Of a stretch of DNA of 11,677 nucleotides, positions 5,636 to 11,677 are shown piece after piece. The notes under the pieces were generated by a model. That model ran no database searches. It was not told where the DNA came from and saw only the letters and a program-made list of their open reading frames with translations. The stretch is from an uncultured Microbacterium sp. (GTDB taxonomy: Bacteria > Actinomycetota > Actinomycetes > Actinomycetales > Microbacteriaceae): NCBI GenBank assembly GCA_947647645.1, contig CANSLE010000049.1, positions 1 through 11,677 on the forward strand, in the 5' to 3' direction. Every line of letters begins with the position of its first letter. Position 1 is the first letter of the stretch. The position numbers were made by a program, and so were the translations under genes.

Positions 5636-5664
5636 AGGCTACCGGAAGGTAACGAATAAGTCAC
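5636..5664 (-). promoter_or_regulatory. Candidate promoter of the M23 peptidase gene with an embedded dyad
   Basis: On the minus strand GTGACT (5664-5659, 4 of 6 matches to TTGACA) and TAGCCT (5641-5636, TAnnnT) are separated by 17 bp. The predicted transcription start is near 5629, giving a leader of about 156 nt to the TTG start. The spacer contains TACC-TTCC-GGTA (5651-5640), preceded by GTTACC, a dyad touching the -10 and suitable for a regulator. An MtrA-type response-regulator site is conceivable, because MtrA controls M23 peptidase genes in other actinobacteria, but the match is not strong. Confidence 0.45.
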
Positions 5665-5702
5665 GCACAGATGCTCGCCCTCAGGCGCTTCCGGGGTGAT
5701 GC

Positions 5703-6410
5703 TCAGACGCGGGGCACCGCATCGATGAGGAAGATGTGGGACGCGACCTCGACGGGCAGCTCGAGTCCATCGGTCTTGTCCGCCATCTGCACGAGCACAT
5801 ACCCCTCGCTGAATCGGAACTCGCCGATGCCACCCGGGACGACGCCCGCGTCGCGCAGCTGTTCGAGCAGCTCGGGGTCGACCTGGATCGGCTCGGCGAG
5901 ACGGCGGACCGTGCCGCGGACCGGACCCCCGGTCGCATTGAGCAGGCGGACGAGCCCGACGACGCCGTCGTCGAACGTGCGTGCCGGCACGTCGCCGAGC
6001 TGGTCGAGGCCCGGGATCGGGTTGCCGTAGGGCGACTCCGTCGGATGGCCCAGCAGCTCGATGAGACGACGCTCGACGAGCTCGCTCATCACGTGCTCCC
6101 AGCGACACGCCTCTTCGTGCACGTACGCCCAGTCGAGGCCGATGACGTCGCTGAGCAAGCGCTCCGCGAGGCGGTGCTTGCGCATGACGTCGACGGCCTT
6201 CTGGCGGCCGGAGGCCGTGAGCTCGAGCGACCGGTCGTCCGAGACGACGACGAGGCCGTCGCGCTCCATCCGTCCGACGGTCTGCGACACGGTCGGCCCG
6301 GAGTGCCCGAGGCGCTCGGAGATGCGCGCGCGCAGAGGGACGATGCCCTCCTCCTCGAGCTCGAGGATGGTGCGCAGGTACATCTCGGTGGTGTCGATCA
6401 AATCGGTCAT
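5703..6410 (-). CDS. DtxR/IdeR-family metal-dependent transcriptional repressor
   Basis: This 235-residue protein closely resembles DtxR and IdeR. The N-terminal winged HTH (1-72) includes LVDTT-like MTDLIDTTEMYLRTI and the SGPTVSQTVGRMERDGL recognition region. The dimerisation/metal domain (73-140) has RKHRLAERLL and EEACRWEHVMS, and a C-terminal SH3-like domain ends at VPRV. In DtxR numbering every ligand is kept: M10, C102, E105, H106 for one metal site and H79, E83, H98 for the other. It should therefore be an Fe(II)- or Mn(II)-activated repressor. A cysteine at position 102 favours the iron-responsive DtxR/IdeR type over MntR. The start at 6410 has GAGG about 7 nt upstream. It is divergent from serC. 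Targets are not visible in this window. Confidence 0.95.
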   Translation of the reverse strand: MTDLIDTTEMYLRTILELEEEGIVPLRARISERLGHSGPTVSQTVGRMERDGLVVVSDDRSLELTASGRQKAVDVMRKHRLAERLLSDVIGLDWAYVHEEACRWEHVMSELVERRLIELLGHPTESPYGNPIPGLDQLGDVPARTFDDGVVGLVRLLNATGGPVRGTVRRLAEPIQVDPELLEQLRDAGVVPGGIGEFRFSEGYVLVQMADKTDGLELPVEVASHIFLIDAVPRV

Positions 6411-6446
6411 TGGCAGGCCTCGATGCGCGTTCGTGGGTGTGCTCCC

Positions 6447-6452
6447 AGCCTA
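6447..6452 (-). promoter_or_regulatory. Candidate -10 element of the dtxR-type gene
   Basis: The minus strand reads TAGGCT, matching TAnnnT, about 36 bp before the start codon. TAGGCT is also the core of the DtxR/IdeR box consensus, but the flanking half-sites do not match a full box, so autoregulation is not supported. No clear -35 was found. Confidence 0.3.
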
Positions 6453-6497
6453 TCCGTTTCTCACGGCGAACCGGCGGGGCACGGTCGCCGCTCACCC

Positions 6498-6503
6498 TAG
6501 AAT
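6498..6503 (+). promoter_or_regulatory. -10 element for leaderless serC transcription
   Basis: TAGAAT lies exactly 6 bp before the serC ATG at 6510 and no Shine-Dalgarno sequence precedes that ATG. This spacing places the transcription start on or next to the A of the start codon, the hallmark of leaderless mRNAs, which are common in actinobacteria. A -35 element is not recognisable. Confidence 0.6.
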
Positions 6504-6509
6504 CGGGTC

Positions 6510-7628
6510 ATGGCCCACGTCACGCTGCCCCGCGAGATCCTGCCCGCCGACGGTCGCTTCGGTTGCGGCCCGTCCAAGATCCGTCCGGAGCAGCTCGCTG
6601 CCCTCGCCGGACCGGGCTCGGTGCTCATGGGCACCTCGCACCGCCAGGCCCCCATCAAGAACCTGGTCGGCCAGGTGCGCATGGGACTGAGTGACCTGCT
6701 GCGCCTGCCGGATGGCTACGAGATCATCCTCGGCAATGGCGGATCGACCGCCTTCTGGGATGCCGCCGCGTTCGGACTCATCGAGCGGCGGGCGCAGAAC
6801 CTGGTCTTCGGCGAGTTCGGCGGCAAGTTCGCAGCGTCCGCCGCCGCCCCCTGGCTCGACGCACCCGACGTGCGCAAGGCGCAGCCGGGCGCCCGAACTG
6901 TCGCCGAGGCCGTCGAGGGCGTGGACGTCTACGCCTGGCCGCACAACGAGACCTCCACGGGCGTCGCCGCTCCCGTCTCCCGGGTGGTCGGCGACGCCGG
7001 CGCGCTCACCGTCATCGATGCGACGAGCGCCGCGGGTGGCATCAACTTCTCCGTCTCGCAGGCAGACGTCTACTACTTCGCCCCCCAGAAGAACCTGGGC
7101 TCCGACGGCGGGCTCTGGTTCGCCGCGGTCTCGCCCGCCGCGATCGAGCGGATCGAACGCGTCGCGGCATCCGGCCGGTACATCCCGGAGTTCCTCAGCC
7201 TGAAGAACGCCGTGGACAACTCCCGGCTGAACCAGACGCTGAACACACCCGCGGTGGCGACGCTGATCCTGCTCGACAAGCAGCTCGAGTGGATCAACGG
7301 CAACGGCGGGCTGGGATGGGCCGCGGCACGCACGGCCGAGTCTTCGAGCGCTTTGTACGAGTGGGCCGAGGCGTCCGCGGTCGCGACCCCGTTCGTCTCA
7401 GATCCCGCCGACCGCTCCCCCGTCGTCGTGACGATCGACTTCGACGAGTCGGTGGATGCCGCGGCCGTCGCCGCGAGCCTCCGCGCGAACGGCATCGTCG
7501 ACACCGAGCCGTACCGCAAGCTCGGCCGCAACCAGCTGCGCATCGCCACGTTCGTGTCCATCGAGCCCGACGACGTGCGCCAGCTCATCAAGGCCATCGA
7601 CTACACGATCGAGGGCATGCGGTCCTGA
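6510..7628 (+). CDS. serC: Phosphoserine aminotransferase (actinobacterial type)
   Basis: This 372-residue fold-type I PLP enzyme converts 3-phosphohydroxypyruvate and glutamate to O-phosphoserine and 2-oxoglutarate in serine synthesis. It may also serve pyridoxine synthesis. Diagnostic stretches are RFGCGPSKIRPEQL near the N-terminus, GTSHRQAPIKNLV, LGNGGSTAFWDAA for cofactor binding, VIDATSAAGG with the pyridine-nitrogen Asp, and YYFAPQKNLGSDGG with K194 as the predicted PLP Schiff-base lysine. Length and motif order match the actinobacterial SerC subfamily (as in Mycobacterium). The protein ends normally at SIEPDDVRQLIKAIDYTI. The start is supported by the TAGAAT hexamer 6 bp upstream, which indicates leaderless translation. 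It is divergent from dtxR and converges on the tetR-type gene with 23 bp between the stops. Confidence 0.95.
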   Translation: MAHVTLPREILPADGRFGCGPSKIRPEQLAALAGPGSVLMGTSHRQAPIKNLVGQVRMGLSDLLRLPDGYEIILGNGGSTAFWDAAAFGLIERRAQNLVFGEFGGKFAASAAAPWLDAPDVRKAQPGARTVAEAVEGVDVYAWPHNETSTGVAAPVSRVVGDAGALTVIDATSAAGGINFSVSQADVYYFAPQKNLGSDGGLWFAAVSPAAIERIERVAASGRYIPEFLSLKNAVDNSRLNQTLNTPAVATLILLDKQLEWINGNGGLGWAAARTAESSSALYEWAEASAVATPFVSDPADRSPVVVTIDFDESVDAAAVAASLRANGIVDTEPYRKLGRNQLRIATFVSIEPDDVRQLIKAIDYTIEGMRS

Positions 7629-7651
7629 TCCGCTCTCCGGCGGGGCGGGAC

Positions 7652-8284
7652 TCAGTCCAGCGGTGATCCCTGCGGACGCAGCACGGCGTTGACGATCGCC
7701 TCGATCGCGAACTGGGACGCCGCGCCCAGGTCGAGTGCCGTCGGCTCCAGCAGCCACTGCACCTGCAGCCCGTCCATGACGGCGAGGATCGCGGCGGACG
7801 CGTCGGCGATCCGCTGCGGGTCGGCCACGCCCTTCTCCGCGCACACGACCTGGAACGCGTGGGCGACCTCGGCCCGGAGGGTACGGTAGCGCCGTTCGAA
7901 GAACTCGCGTCCCGGATGGGCGTCGGTGACCGACTCCGCCGACAGCACGGCGTAGGCCTGCACGATGCCGGCGCGTTGCGCGTTCAGGAACGCCGTGCGC
8001 ACCAGGTGCTGGAACAGCGGCATCCCGTCGGGGATGTGCTGACCGTCGAGGTGCGCGACGTCGGACGCGTCACGATGCTTGAGCACCTCGAGCAGCAGCT
8101 GATCCTTCGATCCGAAGTGATGGAGGATGCCGGCGTGGGTCATCCCCACCTGATCGGCGATGTCGCCGAGCGTCCCGCTCACGAAGCCTTTGCTGCCGAA
8201 GATCTCCACCGCCGCATCCAGGATCTCGCGGCGTCGCACCAGCGTCTCGGGACGATTGCGCGTCTGGCGCTTGTCGACGGGCAT
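7652..8284 (-). CDS. TetR-family transcriptional regulator
   Basis: This 210-residue protein has a TetR N-terminal DNA-binding domain (about 15-70): RRREILDAAVEIFGSKGF, then TLGDIADQVGMTHAGILHHFGSKDQLL containing the recognition helix. It is followed by a helical ligand-binding domain with no recognisable pocket signature. The ATG at 8284 is preferred over an in-frame TTG at 8329: the TTG overlaps the predicted -10 (TAGACT, 8324-8319), and the ATG follows a GGAG-containing leader, though with long spacing. It is divergent from the solute-binding protein gene across 125 bp that contain a palindrome. The expected role is therefore local repressor of the transporter operon and of itself, released by the transported compound or a derivative. 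Confidence 0.88.
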   Translation of the reverse strand: MPVDKRQTRNRPETLVRRREILDAAVEIFGSKGFVSGTLGDIADQVGMTHAGILHHFGSKDQLLLEVLKHRDASDVAHLDGQHIPDGMPLFQHLVRTAFLNAQRAGIVQAYAVLSAESVTDAHPGREFFERRYRTLRAEVAHAFQVVCAEKGVADPQRIADASAAILAVMDGLQVQWLLEPTALDLGAASQFAIEAIVNAVLRPQGSPLD

Positions 8285-8318
8285 ACGCGTCCGGTCTCCG
8301 TTCTCGTTATCGAACCGT

Positions 8319-8324
8319 AGTCTA
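8319..8324 (-). promoter_or_regulatory. Candidate -10 element of the tetR-type gene
   Basis: The minus strand reads TAGACT, matching TAnnnT, giving a start near 8312 and a leader of about 28 nt. The expected -35 region would fall on the left half of the palindrome at 8343-8360, consistent with autorepression. Confidence 0.35.
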
Positions 8325-8332
8325 TGCAACGT

Positions 8333-8361
8333 TTGCGGTTTTACTTACTGACACGTAAGTT
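8333..8361 (+). promoter_or_regulatory. Candidate promoter of the solute-binding protein operon
   Basis: TTGCGG (8333-8338) and TAAGTT (8356-8361) are separated by 17 bp, an ideal spacing. The predicted start near 8368 gives a leader of about 40 nt ending in the AAGGAG ribosome binding site. The -10 overlaps the right half of the palindrome, so a bound repressor would block the polymerase. Confidence 0.5.
8343..8360. promoter_or_regulatory. Probable TetR operator, ACTTAC-N6-GTAAGT
   Basis: Perfect 6-bp arms ACTTAC (8343-8348) and GTAAGT (8355-8360) surround TGACAC. The dyad continues two bases outward with one mismatch. The size and the position between two divergent genes, one of them encoding a TetR-family protein, fit a TetR-type operator. 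It overlaps the predicted -10 of the rightward operon and the -35 region of the leftward gene. Confidence 0.6.
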
Positions 8362-8409
8362 ACCCAGCGTCGGCCTCGATGGCGAGGGCGTCCATCACAA
8401 GGAGAAACA

Positions 8410-10083
8410 ATGAGGTTCAAGAAGAACGTGATCGCCGGCGTCGCCGCCGTCCTCCTCGGAGCCCTCGCGCTCACCGGCTGCGCGGGGGGAACGTCCGGCG
8501 GCAGCGGCGCAGGCACCGGGTCACTCACCATCGCCAAGCCCGACGGCGCCGCCGTCCTGGCCACGCAGATCAACAACCCGTTCATCAGCACGGGCTCGGG
8601 GATGTCACTCGGCTATGACCGGATGATCTACGAACCCCTCGCCATGGTGAACCCGGTCGGCAAGAACGAGACCACGCCCTGGCTCGCCGACAAGGTGGAC
8701 TGGAACGCCGACTACACGCGGCTGACGGTTCACCCTCGCGCCGGCGTGAAATGGAACGACGGGAAGGACTTCACCGCCGACGACATCGTGTTCACCTTCA
8801 CGATGATCAAGAACACGCCCGCTCTCGATCTCGCCGGGCTCAAACTCGCCGACATCACGAAGGACGGCGACAACGTCGTCCTGTCGTTCAGCGAGTCGAA
8901 GTTCGTCAAGCAGGGCGACGTGCTCCAGACCGCCATCGTCCCCGAGCATCAGTGGAAGGGCATCTCGAACCCATCGAAGGACCCGATCAAGGATGCCGTC
9001 GGCACCGGCCCCTACACGGTCAAGAGCTTCTCGTCGCAGGGCGTGGTCCTCTCCGCGCGCAGCGACTACTGGGGCGGCACCGTTCCCGTCGCCGAGCTGA
9101 AGTACCTCGAGTACAACGACAACACCGGTCTGCTGCGCGCGCTGCAGACCAAGGAGGTCGACTGGGCGCAGATCTTCATCACCGACCATCAGACGAACTA
9201 CGTCGACAAGGACGCCCAGCACAACGTCTTCTGGGGCGCCAACATCCTCAGCCCCGACATGATCGTCGTCAACACCACGAAACCGCCGTTCAACGACGTC
9301 GCCTTCCGCAAGGCCGTCAACATGGTCATCGACCGGAAGGCCCACGCCGAGAAGGCCCGCAGCAACGCGGGGCCCGAGCTGACGAACGTCACCGGCATCC
9401 CCCAGCCCACTGGCGACCAGTACATCGCTCCCGAGTACAAGGACCAGAGCTTCGCGGTCGACGTCGACGGCGCCAAGAAGGTGCTCACCGACGCCGGCTA
9501 CACGTGGAAGGACGGCGCTCTGATGGACCCGTCCGGCAACGCCGTCTCGTTCACTCTGCAGAACCCGCAGGGCTGGAACGACTACGTCACCGGCATCCAG
9601 CTGGTCGCGACACAGGTCAAGAGCACGCTCGGTGCCGATGCGAAGGTCGCAACCCCGGACGCCACCACGTGGGTCGGGAACCTGGCGTCCGGCAACTTCG
9701 ACGCCGCGCTGCATTGGACCGGTTCGGGATCCAACCCGTGGCACATCTACGACGACGTCATGAACGGGGCCTATCTGCGGCAGGGCACGGGCGGCCAGGT
9801 GTCCGACAACTTCGGCCGCTACGACAACCCGACCGCGACGGCCCTCCTGCAGAAGTACGCCAGCGCGTCCGATGACGCGACGCGCACCTCGACGCTGAAC
9901 GAGATCCAGAAGATCTTCGTCGAGGAGGTGCCCGCCATTCCGATCGGAACGCACCCGACGCTGGGCGAGTACAACACGCGCAGCTTCGTCGGCTGGCCGA
10001 GCGAGGACGATCAGTACGCGACGGCCGACCCGACGGCGCCGTCCGCCGTGCAGGTCGTGATGAAGCTCACCCCGGCCAGGTAA
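8410..10083 (+). CDS. ABC transporter substrate-binding lipoprotein, family 5 (SBP_bac_5)
   Basis: This 557-residue extracellular binding protein has a lipoprotein signal peptide (MRFKK, a hydrophobic core, then the lipobox LTGC with the lipidated C24). A Gly/Ser-rich linker and the SBP_bac_5 fold follow. Family marks are YDRMIYEPLAMVNP, VKWNDGKDFTADDIVFTF, GTGPYTVKSF, FRKAVNMVIDR and the C-terminal EIQKIFVEEVPAIPIG. Members import di/oligopeptides, nickel or oligosaccharides. The LYEPL-type segment with PWLADK and TRLTVHPRAGVKW resembles oligosaccharide-binding members of the family more than DppA/OppA, but this is inference by eye. A strong ribosome binding site, AAGGAG (8399-8404), lies 5 nt before the ATG. 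It is the first gene of the transporter operon, with a hairpin in the spacer before the ATPase genes. Confidence 0.93.
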   Translation: MRFKKNVIAGVAAVLLGALALTGCAGGTSGGSGAGTGSLTIAKPDGAAVLATQINNPFISTGSGMSLGYDRMIYEPLAMVNPVGKNETTPWLADKVDWNADYTRLTVHPRAGVKWNDGKDFTADDIVFTFTMIKNTPALDLAGLKLADITKDGDNVVLSFSESKFVKQGDVLQTAIVPEHQWKGISNPSKDPIKDAVGTGPYTVKSFSSQGVVLSARSDYWGGTVPVAELKYLEYNDNTGLLRALQTKEVDWAQIFITDHQTNYVDKDAQHNVFWGANILSPDMIVVNTTKPPFNDVAFRKAVNMVIDRKAHAEKARSNAGPELTNVTGIPQPTGDQYIAPEYKDQSFAVDVDGAKKVLTDAGYTWKDGALMDPSGNAVSFTLQNPQGWNDYVTGIQLVATQVKSTLGADAKVATPDATTWVGNLASGNFDAALHWTGSGSNPWHIYDDVMNGAYLRQGTGGQVSDNFGRYDNPTATALLQKYASASDDATRTSTLNEIQKIFVEEVPAIPIGTHPTLGEYNTRSFVGWPSEDDQYATADPTAPSAVQVVMKLTPAR

Positions 10084-10117
10084 GCCCGGGCTCCGATCAG
10101 CAGTCCCGCGACGCGCT

Positions 10118-10150
10118 CGGGCGGGTGGACGCCGTGACGGTGCCCGCCCG
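10118..10150 (+). repeat. Intercistronic GC-rich hairpin between binding-protein and ATPase genes
   Basis: CGGGCGGG (10118-10125) pairs perfectly with CCCGCCCG (10143-10150) around a 17-nt loop that holds a small CCG/CGG stem. A separate 10-bp palindrome AGCCCGGGCT (10083-10092) sits right at the upstream stop codon. No T-tract follows, so full termination is not expected. It could protect the upstream mRNA or attenuate read-through, raising binding protein above ATPase levels. Confidence 0.5.
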
Positions 10151-10186
10151 CCCGGGTCCGCGGCGAGAACCCGAAGGCATGAGCAG

Positions 10187-11011
10187 ATGACAGACACCCT
10201 CCTCACCATCGACGACTTCTCGGTCGTCTACGACGTCGATCCCCCGGTGACCGCCGTCTCGAACGTGAGCCTCGACATCCGCCGCGGCGAGATCGTCGGA
10301 CTCGCCGGCGAGAGCGGCAGCGGCAAGACGACGCTCGCGTACGGCATACAGCGGCTGCTGAGGCCGCCCGCCGTGATCACGAGCGGACGCGTCGTCTTCC
10401 ACGACGCGTCCGGGCATGACATCGACATCAATGCGCTCGATCCTGAGCAGATGCGCCGGTTCCGGTGGGACAAGACCTCCATGGTGTTCCAAGGGGCGAT
10501 GAACGCCCTCAATCCGGTCAGCACGATCGGCGCACAGCTGGACGACGTCTTCCTCGTGCACCGGCCGTCGATGAGTCGGGCCGAGCGCCGGGCCGCGGTG
10601 ATCGAGCTCCTCGAGATCGTCAAAGTAGGGGCGGCACGTCGGCGCTCCTATCCGCACGAGCTCTCCGGAGGCATGCGCCAACGCGTCATGATCGCCATGG
10701 CACTCGCACTACGCCCCCAGCTGATGGTCATGGATGAGCCCACGACGGCGCTCGACGTGCTCGTGCAGCGCGAGATCCTCCGTCAGATCTCGCAGCTGCG
10801 GCACGAGTTCGGGTTTTCGGTCATCTTCATCACGCACGACCTTCCGCTCCTGCTGGAGATCAGCGACCGCATTGCGATCATGCGCGCGGGCGAGATCGTC
10901 GAGCTCGCCGCGGCGGAGCAGATCTGGTCCGACCCCCATCACGACTACACGCGCACACTCCTGCGCTCGTTCCCCCGACTCACCGGGGAGAAGGGAGTGG
11001 TGACACGATGA
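10187..11011 (+). CDS. ABC transporter ATP-binding protein, oligopeptide/oligosaccharide type (DppD/OppD-like)
   Basis: This 274-residue ATPase has every core motif: Walker A GESGSGKTT (41-49), Q-loop FQGAMNALNP (Q102), signature LSGGMRQR (159-166), Walker B LMVMDEPTTALD (catalytic E184) and switch ITHD (H217). The FQGAMNALNP wording and position in the locus place it in the DppD/OppD group that energises family 5 importers from the cytoplasmic side. It ends at about the family's ATTRLL-type region (DYTRTLLRSFPRL), lacking the C-terminal extension with cysteines found in many longer DppD proteins. The ATG at 10187 is used. An ATG at 10179 opens a 3-codon frame that ends at the same TGA region. 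CGAAGG lies upstream. Its stop overlaps the next start as ATGA. Confidence 0.93.
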   Translation: MTDTLLTIDDFSVVYDVDPPVTAVSNVSLDIRRGEIVGLAGESGSGKTTLAYGIQRLLRPPAVITSGRVVFHDASGHDIDINALDPEQMRRFRWDKTSMVFQGAMNALNPVSTIGAQLDDVFLVHRPSMSRAERRAAVIELLEIVKVGAARRRSYPHELSGGMRQRVMIAMALALRPQLMVMDEPTTALDVLVQREILRQISQLRHEFGFSVIFITHDLPLLLEISDRIAIMRAGEIVELAAAEQIWSDPHHDYTRTLLRSFPRLTGEKGVVTR

Positions 11012-11677
11012 CGACACTCGAGGTCGACCACGTCACCAAGGTCTACAACGTCCGCGGCTCCGGTCACATCTCGGCGCTCGACGACGTGAGCTTCACCCTG
11101 CGCTCGGGACAGACGATCGGACTCGTCGGCCAGTCCGGCAGCGGCAAGTCGACGATCGCGAAGATCCTCACCCAGCTCGAGGTCCCCACGCGCGGCCAGG
11201 TGCTGCTCGACGGCCGCCCCATCCCGCGCCGGGGCGCGGGGCTGCGCTCCTACCGGCAGAAGCTGCGCATGGTCTTCCAGGACCCGTTCGCCTCACTGAA
11301 CCCGTCCCACACGATCCGCCACCACATCGAGCGGCCGCTGCGGCTCGACCATGTGGCCCCCCGTGGCGAGACGGATGCCGCGGCGCGGCGTCTGCTGGAG
11401 CGCGTGCGCCTCGACCCGGACGCCGTCATGGAACGCCGCCCGCACGAGCTCTCCGGCGGGCAGCGTCAGCGCGTCGCCATCGCGCGCGCTCTCGCCTCCC
11501 GCCCCACCCTGCTCATCGCCGACGAGCCCGTGTCGATGCTCGACGTCTCGATCCGTCTGGGCGTCCTGAACCTTCTCGCCGACCTGCAGCGCGAAGAGGG
11601 CCTGGGGGTGCTGTACATCACCCATGATCTGGCCACCGCTCGTCACTTCAGCGACGAGATCATGGTGCTCAATCATG
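11008..11677 (+). CDS. ABC transporter ATP-binding protein, DppF/OppF-like (3' end outside the window)
   Basis: The frame opens at the ATG that overlaps the previous stop (11008-11011) and runs off the right edge after 223 codons. Motifs are Walker A GQSGSGKST (41-49), Q-loop FQDPFASLNP (Q91), signature LSGGQRQR (148-155), Walker B LLIADEPVSMLD (E173) and switch ITHD (H206). The FQDPFASLNP wording and the order after a DppD-like partner are typical of DppF/OppF. The two ATPases probably form a heterodimer under a pair of permeases. The missing part should be a short C-terminal segment of some tens of residues. This gene would be easy to overlook because it has no stop codon inside the window. 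Confidence 0.93.
   Translation, partial: MTTLEVDHVTKVYNVRGSGHISALDDVSFTLRSGQTIGLVGQSGSGKSTIAKILTQLEVPTRGQVLLDGRPIPRRGAGLRSYRQKLRMVFQDPFASLNPSHTIRHHIERPLRLDHVAPRGETDAAARRLLERVRLDPDAVMERRPHELSGGQRQRVAIARALASRPTLLIADEPVSMLDVSIRLGVLNLLADLQREEGLGVLYITHDLATARHFSDEIMVLNH

Noticed and set aside
6440..6460. DtxR/IdeR box in the dtxR promoter
   Set aside because: Only the TAGGCT core is present, which is equally explained as a -10 element. The flanking half-sites do not match the palindromic consensus.
7629..7651. Terminator between convergent serC and tetR-type genes
   Set aside because: The 23-bp gap shows only short GC complementarity and no T-tract, so no intrinsic terminator can be supported.
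8605..10209. Minus-strand open frame of 534 codons opposite the solute-binding protein gene
   Set aside because: The plus strand encodes an unmistakable SBP_bac_5 protein with lipobox and ribosome binding site. The antisense frame has no motifs and low-complexity Val/Asp/Gly/Arg composition.
1..11677. CRISPR array, transposase, prophage, toxin-antitoxin or defence island
   Set aside because: No spaced repeats, transposase or integrase motifs, terminal inverted repeats or phage genes were seen. The HNH gene alone is a common chromosomal family and not evidence of a defence system.

Overview
The window is high-GC DNA with strong G/C bias at third codon positions, frequent GGCATCC/GGATGCC words, ATGA gene overlaps, a leaderless start and TAnnnT-type -10 elements. 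Together with actinobacterial-type DtxR/IdeR, SerC and HNH proteins, this points to an actinomycete, most likely family Microbacteriaceae and possibly Microbacterium. That assignment is inferred from pattern and was not tested by a database search.

Left block (1-3709), a probable catabolic or modification cassette. The 3' end of a plus-strand gene of uncertain identity (1-183) converges on an XRE-cupin regulator (192-824, minus). The regulator is divergent, across only 34 bp, from a tightly coupled three-gene operon: a VAO/GlcD-type FAD oxidase (859-2232), a creatininase-family metal amidohydrolase (2229-3056) and a PNPOx-family flavoprotein (3053-3709). Both junctions are ATGA stop/start overlaps. 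The natural reading is a small-molecule oxidation plus C-N bond hydrolysis pathway controlled by the cupin regulator. The substrate cannot be named from sequence.

Middle block (3720-7628), housekeeping-like genes. On the minus strand, from right to left, these are a DtxR/IdeR metalloregulator (5703-6410), a membrane-anchored M23 peptidase (about 4577-5473), a 37-residue small ORF ending inside an intrinsic terminator (4311-4424), and an HNH nuclease (3720-4217). On the plus strand is serC (6510-7628), which appears to be transcribed leaderless and is divergent from dtxR. The stretch 4230-4570 is unusually dense in inverted repeats and holds a tandem 15-bp duplication. It is the best candidate in the window for something undescribed, either a small protein gene or a structured RNA.

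Right block (7652-11677), an importer locus. A TetR-family regulator (7652-8284, minus) is divergent from an SBP_bac_5 lipoprotein gene (8410-10083). A palindrome in the shared intergenic region overlaps the predicted -10 of the lipoprotein gene. After a hairpin-containing spacer come two overlapping DppD-like and DppF-like ATPase genes, the second cut by the window edge. The permeases are not between the binding protein and the ATPases, so they must lie downstream or elsewhere. The likely cargo is an oligosaccharide or peptide. The TetR protein is probably the local repressor.

No rRNA, tRNA, CRISPR array, insertion sequence or transposase was seen.
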